The notes beneath the pieces were generated by a model. The model was not told the origin of the DNA. It ran no database searches and saw nothing but the letters and a program-made list of their open reading frames with translations. From NCBI GenBank assembly GCA_963828185.1, contig CAWHDV010000002.1, forward strand, positions 372,001 through 436,000: a stretch of DNA of 64,000 nt, given 5' to 3'. Made by a program: the position numbers and the translations under genes. The stretch is from Rhodoblastus sp963828185 (GTDB lineage: Bacteria > Pseudomonadota > Alphaproteobacteria > Rhizobiales > Beijerinckiaceae). Shown piece by piece: positions 35,877 through 42,748 of the stretch. Every line of letters begins with the position of its first letter. Position 1 is the first letter of the stretch.

Positions 35877-36770
35877 ATGACCCCCAAAGAAGCCTACCGC
35901 CTGTCGTCTCCCGCCATTTTTTTGGTGCGCATGGCGGTTTTCGTCATCCTCGTCGGCTTTGTCGCGCTGATCCTCTACAAGCAGATCGCGACCGCCTTCA
36001 TGGCCAACCCCGGCCTCAACGGCCTCATCCTCGCGGTCGAGGCGGTCGGCATTGTGCTGGCTGTGACCCAGGTGACGCGGCTGTTTCGTGAAATCGCCTG
36101 GGTCAATGCGCGCGACACCGGCGAAGAAGCGCGGCGGCCGGTCCTGCTCGCGCCAATGGCGAAATTCCTCGGCGGACGCGAGAAAGCGGCCATGTCGCCG
36201 CAAATTCTGCGCCTCATCCTCAATTCAGTCGGGACGCGGCTCGACGAATCGCGCGAGACGTCGCGCTACCTCACCGAACTCATGGTCTTCCTCGGCCTGC
36301 TCGGCACGTTCTGGGGCCTCTTGGTGACGGTCGGGTCGATCAGCAACGTCATCGCTTCGCTGCAGGGCGGCGGCGAGACGGCCTCGCTGTTCAACGACTT
36401 GAAGAGCGGCCTGACGCGGCCGCTCGCCGGCATGAGCCTCGCCTTCACCTCCTCGCTGTTCGGCCTTGCCGGCTCGCTGGTGCTGGGGTTTCTCGATCTC
36501 CAGGCCGGCCATGCGCAAAGCCGCTTCTACACCGAGCTCGAGGACCGGCTGTCGGTCGATGTCGAAGCCGAAAAACCGCCGACGGGGCGCGGCGCGGAAG
36601 CGAACGAATCGCTCGACCATCTCGCCGCCGGCGTGCAGGCGCTGGTGCGCAACATGCGCCAGGAGCAGCAGATGATCCGCGACTGGGTGGAGGCCCACAC
36701 CGACCGGCAGGAGCGGCTGCAAGAGGCTTTGCAAAGCCTGCTCTCGGGCGAGAACCCGGAGCCGCGCTGA
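35877..36770 (+). CDS. MotA/TolQ/ExbB-like proton channel protein
   Basis: 297-aa inner-membrane protein. Membrane helices at about 14-37 and 47-70, then TRYLTELMVFLGLLGTFWGLLVTVGSI-like segment (about 140-165) and MSLAFTSSLFGLAGSLVLGF (about 185-205), which match the TolQ/ExbB/MotA channel core (GLLGTFWGL). The C-terminus is coiled-coil. It forms a conserved Hyphomicrobiales pair with the MotB/OmpA-like gene that follows (TGATG overlap). Not flagellar by context; the target is unknown. Confidence 0.82.
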   Translation: MTPKEAYRLSSPAIFLVRMAVFVILVGFVALILYKQIATAFMANPGLNGLILAVEAVGIVLAVTQVTRLFREIAWVNARDTGEEARRPVLLAPMAKFLGGREKAAMSPQILRLILNSVGTRLDESRETSRYLTELMVFLGLLGTFWGLLVTVGSISNVIASLQGGGETASLFNDLKSGLTRPLAGMSLAFTSSLFGLAGSLVLGFLDLQAGHAQSRFYTELEDRLSVDVEAEKPPTGRGAEANESLDHLAAGVQALVRNMRQEQQMIRDWVEAHTDRQERLQEALQSLLSGENPEPR

Positions 36771-37756
36771 TGGGTCTTTCGCGCACGCGGCGGCGACCGC
36801 AGGCGATGAATTACTGGCCGGGCTTCGTCGACGCGCTCTCGACCCTGCTGCTGGTCTTCACCTTTCTCCTCACCGTCTTCGTCATGGCGCAATATTTTTT
36901 GGCGCGCGACGTCGGCGGCAAGGATGCGGCGCTGCAGAAGCTGAACAAGGAGATCGAGCAATTGACCTCGCTCCTGTCGCTGGAAAAAGGCGGCAGCGCC
37001 AAGACGCAGCAGAGCGTGGCGGCGCTCGCCGCCACGCTCGAGCAGACGCGGCGCGAGCGCGACGCGCTGGCCGCCGGCGCCGGCGCGGCGACGGAAACGC
37101 TCGACGCCGAAAAGCAGCTGTCGGCCAAGGCGCAATCGCAGGTCGCGCTGCTCAACCAGCAGATCGCCGCCTTGCGCAGCCAGCTCGCGGCGGTGGAAGA
37201 GGCCCTGTCGGCGCAGGAGGCCAAGAACAAGGAAAGCCAGGATCGCATCGCCGACCTCGGCTCGCGCCTCAACGTCGCCCTGGCGCAGAAGGTGCAGGAA
37301 CTCGCGCGCTACCGTTCCGACTTTTTTGGCCGCCTGCGCGAAATCCTCGCCGACCGTCCGGATGTGAAGGTGGTCGGCGATCGTTTCGTGCTGCCGTCGG
37401 AAGTGCTGTTTCAAACCGGCCAGGCTAATCTGACGCCTGAAGGCCGGGCCGAGATCGACAAGATCTACGTCGCCCTGTCCGAAGTCGCCAAGGAAATTCC
37501 GCCGGAGCTTCCGTGGGTGCTGCGCGTCGATGGCCACACCGACAAGCGGCCGATCTCCTCGCCGCTGTTCAAGTCGAACTGGGACCTGTCCGCCGCCCGC
37601 GCCATCGCCGTGGTGCAATATCTGGTCAAGAAGGGTTTTGATCCGCGCCATCTCCTCGCCGGCGCCTATGGCCAGTATCAGCCGATCGACGAGGGCGACA
37701 GCGAGGCGGCGCTGGCGCGCAACCGCCGCATCGAATTGAAGATCACCGACAAATGA
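36770..37756 (+). CDS. MotB-like protein with coiled coil and OmpA peptidoglycan-binding domain
   Basis: 328-aa protein. Plug-like membrane segment GFVDALSTLLLVFTFLLTVF carries the conserved proton-binding Asp (D21). A long coiled coil spans about 52-190. The C-terminus is OmpA-like (about 205-328): FQTGQANLTPEGRAEIDKIY, DGHTDKRPIS, and ARNRRIELKI for peptidoglycan binding. With the ExbB-like protein it probably makes a proton-driven stator-like or Tol-like complex spanning to the cell wall. It overlaps the GNAT gene at its stop. Confidence 0.87.
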   Translation: MGLSRTRRRPQAMNYWPGFVDALSTLLLVFTFLLTVFVMAQYFLARDVGGKDAALQKLNKEIEQLTSLLSLEKGGSAKTQQSVAALAATLEQTRRERDALAAGAGAATETLDAEKQLSAKAQSQVALLNQQIAALRSQLAAVEEALSAQEAKNKESQDRIADLGSRLNVALAQKVQELARYRSDFFGRLREILADRPDVKVVGDRFVLPSEVLFQTGQANLTPEGRAEIDKIYVALSEVAKEIPPELPWVLRVDGHTDKRPISSPLFKSNWDLSAARAIAVVQYLVKKGFDPRHLLAGAYGQYQPIDEGDSEAALARNRRIELKITDK

Positions 37757-38220
37757 GCCTTTTTTCGCTGCGCGCTTACGCCGAATCCGACTGGCCGGCC
37801 CTGCTGGCGCTGTGGGTGGAAAGCTGGAGCGCGACCCGACCGGAAATCGACTTTTTCGCGCGAAAAACCTGGCTGGCCGAGCTTTTTGGCCGGACGCGGG
37901 CGGACGGCGGCAAGATCGTCGTGGCCGAGGATGCGGGGGGCCTGATGGGCTTTGTCCTGTTCGATCCGCGAAAGAGATGGCTTGAACAGATCGCGCTCGC
38001 GCCGCGCGCCTTCGGCTCCGGCGCGGCGCAGGCCCTGCTGGCGCAGGCGAAAGCCGCCTGTCCCGAGGGTTTTGGGCTCGACGTCAACGCCGACAATTTT
38101 CGCGCTTTGGCCTTCTATCGCCACGAGGAGTTTGTCTGGGCCGGGGAGGGAAAAAACCCGCTGTCCGGCCTGCCGATTGTCGTGCTGCGCTGGTCGCCGG
38201 AAGGTTTGGCAAGATCATAG
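37753..38220 (+). CDS. GNAT family N-acetyltransferase
   Basis: 155-aa acetyltransferase: LRAYAESDWPALLALWVESW at the start, VVAEDAGGLMGFVLFDP, then the acetyl-CoA region IALAPRAFGSGAAQALLAQA and LDVNADNFRALAFYRHEEFV. The substrate is unknown. The ATG overlaps the MotB-like stop (ATGA), so it belongs to that operon. Confidence 0.85.
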   Translation: MSLFSLRAYAESDWPALLALWVESWSATRPEIDFFARKTWLAELFGRTRADGGKIVVAEDAGGLMGFVLFDPRKRWLEQIALAPRAFGSGAAQALLAQAKAACPEGFGLDVNADNFRALAFYRHEEFVWAGEGKNPLSGLPIVVLRWSPEGLARS

Positions 38221-38331
38221 ACATAACTGCGTTTTGTCATTGCGGGCCGCTGGCGCCCATCGCCCGCTTTAGCGGGAGAGAGGCGCAGGCTCGGCCTTTG
38301 AAGCAAGCGACCTCGCCAATCCCCTGCGCCG

Positions 38332-38676
38332 TCAAGACCAGGTCAAAGCGAAGTCCGCCGCCAGCAAGGCGATCAATGCCACGCTGGGCGCCAAATCGGC
38401 GAACTCGCGATGCTTGGCAAGCGTTGCGACCGCGGCGACGCAAATCGCCGCGCCGAGCGCCAAGCCCTCGGTTCGAAACGCCGCCGTCGCGATCATCGAG
38501 CCGGCGAGGATTTCCAGTCCGCCAGTCGCATAGTTCCACCACGAAGGATAACCCCAGCGAACGAAGCTCTCCCTGAGCGTTTGCGATCCGAACAGATTTA
38601 CGAGACCGGCGCTGAATAATGCGACCGCGATGAGCCCCGCGAACAGATTTGCCAAGGGCAATCCGAACATGCTCAT
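38332..38676 (-). CDS. DoxX-like small membrane protein
   Basis: 114-aa four-helix membrane protein of DoxX/DUF417-like appearance: FAGLIAVALFSAGLVNLFGS, then RWGYPSWWNYATGGLEILAG, typical of DoxX (FxRWGyP.w...tG..E). It is 24 bp downstream of the DUF4267 gene on the same strand, forming a two-gene unit under the palindromic promoter at 39111-39179. Confidence 0.8.
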   Translation of the reverse strand: MSMFGLPLANLFAGLIAVALFSAGLVNLFGSQTLRESFVRWGYPSWWNYATGGLEILAGSMIATAAFRTEGLALGAAICVAAVATLAKHREFADLAPSVALIALLAADFALTWS

Positions 38677-38700
38677 GGTCTTCTCCAGACGAAGCGTTGC

Positions 38701-39081
38701 TCAACCCAAAATCAGAACCCCGGCTATAGCGATCATGACAATCGCGGTCGCGCCGTGGATTCCAAACGCGGCGGCTTTCGTTCCGCCGGATCGCAAGACA
38801 ATCAGCGCGTCGCCGAACGGAACAAAGGTCGCAGCGAGGATGAATTCGCCGAGCAACAAGCGTTGCCCTTGCGCCAGTAGCAGAATTGTGAAGAAGCCGC
38901 AGGCGATGTCGCGGACGCCTTTCACATAGAACCACGGGATCGGGTCGACGTCGCCAGTTGTCACGCCGGGGACGCCAAAGGCGGCCGCAGCGGCGCGCGG
39001 CGAAATCAGGAAACGGAGCCCGATAAACAAGATGCCTGTGCCGATGAGCGCGGCCGGGAGGAAGGCGTAAGGAGGTGACAT
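38701..39081 (-). CDS. DUF4267 family membrane protein
   Basis: 126-aa protein with about four membrane helices. LRFLISPRAAAAAFGVPG and YVKGVRDIACGFFTILLL are recognisable DUF4267 features. Function unknown. CGGAG precedes the ATG at 39081. First gene of the unit that is divergent from the TetR regulator, so it is likely that regulator's target. Confidence 0.8.
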   Translation of the reverse strand: MSPPYAFLPAALIGTGILFIGLRFLISPRAAAAAFGVPGVTTGDVDPIPWFYVKGVRDIACGFFTILLLAQGQRLLLGEFILAATFVPFGDALIVLRSGGTKAAAFGIHGATAIVMIAIAGVLILG

Positions 39082-39110
39082 AACGCAATATCTCCGGGTT
39101 ACTGCTGTTG

Positions 39111-39179
39111 ATTATATCGTCGCTAGATTTTTTGTCATTGTTATGGCAAATTTGACAAAAATTCTAGCGTCGATAAATA
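39111..39179. promoter_or_regulatory. Symmetrical divergent promoter and inverted repeat between DUF4267 and tetR
   Basis: Two 22-bp arms, 39116-39137 and 39153-39174, are inverted copies with 20 of 22 matching bases, separated by 15 bp. Each arm carries promoter elements. Rightward: TTGACA (39152-39157), 16-bp spacer, TAAATA (39174-39179). Leftward: ATGACA (39138-39133), 16-bp spacer, TATAAT (39116-39111). The start of tetR transcription would fall at or next to its ATG (39186), a leaderless transcript. Binding of TetR to the arms would shut both genes. Confidence 0.85.
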
Positions 39180-39185
39180 CGGGCC

Positions 39186-39761
39186 ATGTCGATCTCGGAA
39201 CGCCGCCAACGCGAACGCGCCGCCCGCCATAAGGCGATCATCGCCGCCGCACGTGAAATTTCTGAAGCTGAGGGGTGGGAAGCCGTAACGACGCGGCGGC
39301 TCGCAGAGCAAGTCGAATACAGCCAGCCGGTGCTCTACGGCCATTTCCCCAACAAGGCCGCGATCATCGCCGCCGTCGCGATCGACGGCTTTGAGCAATT
39401 GGCCAAGAATCTGCGCGCCGCGCGCGAAGCGAAGCCGGAGGCGCTCAACGCTCTGCTCGCCGTCGGCCGCGCCTATCTCGAATTTGCGGCGACGCGTCCG
39501 GCGCTTTATGCTGCGATGTTCGTCATGCCCATCGACGTCAAATTCGCCAGCGAGCGGACACCGCCACAACTGCGCGCAGGCTTCCAGCAATTGGTTCTCG
39601 CGCTTCGTCCCTACGACGCGAAGCCGGAGACGAGAGCGGAATTGCTGTGGAGCGCCCTGCACGGGATGGCCGAACTCGCGCGAAATCGACGAATTCCTGA
39701 AGAGCGCCAGGAAGCTCGCCTAAATCTCCTCGTCGCGATGATTGCAGCCGATCGCAATTAG
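39186..39761 (+). CDS. TetR/AcrR family regulator
   Basis: 191-aa repressor. The N-terminal HTH reads RQRERAARHKAIIAAAREIS, VTTRRLAEQVEYSQPVLYGHFPNKAAI; the C-terminal ligand domain resembles the WHG-type (LLAVGRAYLEFAATRPALYAAMFVM). Its gene faces the DUF4267/DoxX pair across the large palindrome, the classic arrangement of an autoregulated TetR repressor. The ATG lies about 6-7 nt after the -10 box, so no ribosome site is present. The ligand is unknown. Confidence 0.9.
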   Translation: MSISERRQRERAARHKAIIAAAREISEAEGWEAVTTRRLAEQVEYSQPVLYGHFPNKAAIIAAVAIDGFEQLAKNLRAAREAKPEALNALLAVGRAYLEFAATRPALYAAMFVMPIDVKFASERTPPQLRAGFQQLVLALRPYDAKPETRAELLWSALHGMAELARNRRIPEERQEARLNLLVAMIAADRN

Positions 39762-39803
39762 CCGGCAATTCTCATACGCAGGATGACGGCCGATTGCATC
39801 GCC

Positions 39804-41600
39804 TTACACCGCCGCCAGGGCGCTCACGCCGGCGTTGAACTGCAGCCGCGCCAGCCGGGCGTAAAGGCCGTCCTTGGCCACCAGCTCGGCGTGCGTTCCC
39901 TGTTCGACGATTTTGCCGCCTTCCAGCACCAGGATGCGGTCGGCGGCGAGCACCGTGGCGAGGCGATGGGCGATGATCAGCGTTGTGCGGCCCAGCATCA
40001 CATGGTCGAGCGCCTCCTGCACCAGGATTTCATTTTCGGCGTCGAGCGCGGAGGTCGCCTCGTCGAGCAGCAGGATCGGCGCATCCTTCAGGATCGCCCG
40101 GGCGATGGCGAGGCGCTGGCGCTGGCCGCCCGAAAGCGTCACGCCGCGCTCGCCAAGGCTGGTCTGAAAACCTTCAGGCAGGGCGCGGATGAAATCGGCC
40201 GCCGCCGCGCGACCGGCCGCCGCCTCGATCAAAGCAGGGCTCGCCCCAGTCGAGCCATAGGCGATGTTGTCCGCGACCGAGGCGGCGAAAACCACCGCGT
40301 CCTGTGGCACCAAAGCGATGCGGCGGCGCAGCGCAACCGGATCGGCCTGCGCGATCGCGACCCCGTCGACCAGCACGCGGCCGGAAAGCGGATCGTAAAA
40401 GCGCATCAGCAACTGGAACAGCGTCGACTTGCCCGCGCCGGACGGCCCGACGATCGCCACTTTTTCGCCCGGCGCTATTTTTAGCGACAGATCCGCGAAC
40501 ACTGGTTTTTCGGGGCGCGTCGGATAGGCGAAGCCCACATGGTCGAAAACGATCTCGCCGCGTCCCGGCTCCGGCATTTTTTCCGGCAGCGGCGGCGCGA
40601 CAATAAGAGGTTTTACGCGCAAAATCTCGGCGAGACGGCCGGCGGCGCCGGCGGCTGCGGAAATTTCGGCCCAGACTTCCGACAATTGCCCGAGCGAACT
40701 CGCGCCCAGCACCGCGTAGAGCACGAATTGCGACAATTGCCCTTCCGTCATGCGTCCGGCCAGCACGTCGCGCGCGCCGAGCCACAAAACGCCGACGACG
40801 CTGTTGAAGGCCAGGAAAATGGCGAAGCCGGTGAGGACGGCGCGCGCCTTGGTGGCGGCGCGGGCGGCGAGATAGGCGCCTTCCACCGCGCGGCCAAAAC
40901 GCGCGCGCGTTAAAGGCTCGGCGCCGAAAGCCTGCATGATCCGCGCGGCGCTCAAGTTTTCGGCGGCGAAGGCGCTGGCCGAGGCGAGCGTGTCCTGGGC
41001 CGTGCGCGAGCGTCCGCGCACCGTGCGGCCCGACGCCACCAGCGGCAGGACGATGATCGGAATGGCCACCAGCACCAGGCCCGACAATTTGGCGGATGTG
41101 AAGATCATCAGGCCGATGGAGCCGACAAACAGGAACAGGTTGCGCAGCGCGATGGAGGCGGAGGAGCCGAAGGTCGACTTGAGCTGGGTGGTGTCGGCGG
41201 TGAGGCGCGACAGCAGTTCGCCGGTCTGGACGGTGTCGTAGAAAGCCGCGTCGAGCCGGGTGAGATGCGCGAAAAAGTCCTCGCGCAGGTCGGCGACGAT
41301 GCGTTCGCCGAGCGTCATGACCAGAAAATAGCGGCAGGCGGAAGCCAAAGCCAGCACGGCGACGACGGCGCTCAGCGCGAGAAAATAGGAATTGACGACG
41401 CCGGCGTGGTCGGCGGCGAAACCTCGGTCGATCATGCCGCGCACGGCGAGCGGCATGACCAGCGTGGCGGCGGAGGCGACGGTCAGGGCCGCGAGGGCGG
41501 CCAGCGCCCAGCCGAGGCGGCGGCGGGCATAGGGCAGGATGGGCGCGAGGGAATTGAGGGAGTCGCGCGGCGAGCGTCGGTTGGGCGTGGCGTCGGTCAT
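39804..41600 (-). CDS. ABC exporter, fused permease/ATPase (MsbA-like)
   Basis: 598-aa half-transporter: six membrane helices within about 28-310 (ALAALAALTVASAATLVMPLAVRG and others), then an ATP-binding domain: GPSGAGKST (Walker A), LVPQDAVVFAASV (Q-loop), LSGGQRQRLAIARAIL (signature) and ILLLDEATSALD (Walker B). It probably exports a lipid or hydrophobic compound as a homodimer. It lies divergent from rpmE, a conserved neighbourhood in Hyphomicrobiales; the two share the 181-bp intergenic region. Confidence 0.92.
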   Translation of the reverse strand: MTDATPNRRSPRDSLNSLAPILPYARRRLGWALAALAALTVASAATLVMPLAVRGMIDRGFAADHAGVVNSYFLALSAVVAVLALASACRYFLVMTLGERIVADLREDFFAHLTRLDAAFYDTVQTGELLSRLTADTTQLKSTFGSSASIALRNLFLFVGSIGLMIFTSAKLSGLVLVAIPIIVLPLVASGRTVRGRSRTAQDTLASASAFAAENLSAARIMQAFGAEPLTRARFGRAVEGAYLAARAATKARAVLTGFAIFLAFNSVVGVLWLGARDVLAGRMTEGQLSQFVLYAVLGASSLGQLSEVWAEISAAAGAAGRLAEILRVKPLIVAPPLPEKMPEPGRGEIVFDHVGFAYPTRPEKPVFADLSLKIAPGEKVAIVGPSGAGKSTLFQLLMRFYDPLSGRVLVDGVAIAQADPVALRRRIALVPQDAVVFAASVADNIAYGSTGASPALIEAAAGRAAAADFIRALPEGFQTSLGERGVTLSGGQRQRLAIARAILKDAPILLLDEATSALDAENEILVQEALDHVMLGRTTLIIAHRLATVLAADRILVLEGGKIVEQGTHAELVAKDGLYARLARLQFNAGVSALAAV

Positions 41601-41660
41601 GCCGCCTATATAGCGCCGTCGCGGCGAATTGGCATGGCTTTAAGTTCCGGCTTTTCCGGC

Positions 41661-41689
41661 TTGTCCTCGAACGCGGTCTGGTTTATAGA
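41661..41689 (+). promoter_or_regulatory. Predicted promoter of rpmE
   Basis: TTGTCC (41661-41666), 17-bp spacer, TATAGA (41684-41689), about 92 bp upstream of the rpmE ATG. Confidence 0.55.
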
Positions 41690-41781
41690 GCGCCCTTCCA
41701 CTTTCCCGGCGTTTTTTTCGCGCCATAGTCCAGGTTCCAGGGCGTCGAGCCCACGAGAAGCCGCTCCGAGGTTTATTCGCC

Positions 41782-42012
41782 ATGAAGTCCGACATCCATC
41801 CCGATTATCACACGATCAAGGTCGTCATGACCAACGGGACCGAATTCCTGACCCGCTCGACCCTGGGCAAGGAAGGCGACACGCTCAATCTCGATATCGA
41901 TCCCAACACCCACCCGGCCTGGACCGGCGGCTCGCAGCAATTGCTCGACCGCGGCGGTCGCCTGTCGCGCTTCAATTCGCGCTTCGGCGGCATGTCTTTC
42001 GGCAAGAAGTAA
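41782..42012 (+). CDS. rpmE: 50S ribosomal protein L31
   Basis: 76-aa ribosomal protein: MKSDIHPDYHTIKVVMTNGTEF, DIDPNTHPAWTGGSQQLLDRGG and RFNSRFGGMSFGKK, the standard rhizobial L31. It lacks the zinc-binding Cys pairs of the C+ form and is thus of C- type. Followed by a strong terminator. Confidence 0.96.
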   Translation: MKSDIHPDYHTIKVVMTNGTEFLTRSTLGKEGDTLNLDIDPNTHPAWTGGSQQLLDRGGRLSRFNSRFGGMSFGKK

Positions 42013-42042
42013 TTCAAATTCGTTCCACAAGCCGGAACGCGA

Positions 42043-42070
42043 CGGGCGCCCATCGGGCGCCCGTTTTTTT
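42043..42070 (+). terminator. Intrinsic terminator of rpmE
   Basis: CGGGCGCCC-ATC-GGGCGCCCG (9-bp perfect stem) followed by seven Ts. Confidence 0.95.
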
Positions 42071-42075
42071 GCGTC

Positions 42076-42654
42076 TCACTGCTTCATGACGAATCGCCCG
42101 TCGGCGACCGCAAAGCTCGACAGTTTTTTCAGGAAGCTCATGCCGAGCAGGGTTACGTTCTGCGCGCCGGGCGGCGCCACCAGGGCGTCGACGTTATAGA
42201 CGACAATGCTGCCGACGCGCACTTCCGGCAGGCGCACGTGGGCGTCCATGATGGTTCCGTTGGCCGTGCTCACCTTGACGTTGAAGTCCTTCTGCGGCGG
42301 ATCGATGTCGAGCGTCCTCGCGTCTTCCGCCGTCAGCGAGAGGAAGCTCGCGCCCGTATCGACCAGGCCGCTGATATGGCTGCCGGAAATCTCGACATCC
42401 GCCAGATAGTGCGAATTCTGCACGGGCTGCAGTTCGACCACGCCCCAGCTCGAATGCGGCGCCGGCGCGGCCACGGGATTGGCGCCCTCCTCGTTGGCCG
42501 CCGCCTGTGCGTCGCCGCGCGGCGCCATCAGCTCACTCAAGGCGGCGCCGCCTTGGGAAAACCAGTGGTTCTGTATTCCGGCGCTGGTCAGCACCACCAG
42601 GAGGGCGATGGCAGCGGCCAGTTTGGCGATATCGTTGAACATGGGTTCGCTCAT
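42076..42654 (-). CDS. Retropepsin-like aspartic protease (clan AA) with membrane anchor
   Basis: 192-aa protein: N-terminal membrane helix (LAAAIALLVVLTSAG), a linker, then a retropepsin-like domain with the active-site motif SGLVDTGASFLSLT, followed by STANGTIMDAHVRLPEVRVG and NVTLLGMSFLKKLSSF, as in TIGR02281-type alphaproteobacterial proteases. Target proteins are unknown. I chose the ATG at 42654 (MSEPMFND); longer and shorter starts are possible. It converges on the rpmE terminator. Confidence 0.85.
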   Translation of the reverse strand: MSEPMFNDIAKLAAAIALLVVLTSAGIQNHWFSQGGAALSELMAPRGDAQAAANEEGANPVAAPAPHSSWGVVELQPVQNSHYLADVEISGSHISGLVDTGASFLSLTAEDARTLDIDPPQKDFNVKVSTANGTIMDAHVRLPEVRVGSIVVYNVDALVAPPGAQNVTLLGMSFLKKLSSFAVADGRFVMKQ

Positions 42655-42748
42655 GGAACAGGCAGACGGAATTTTTCCGCCCGCCAGAATAAAAGGCAAG
42701 AACTGAAGGACCGTTAAGAAGTCACGGCAAAACAACCGCGATCGGACA

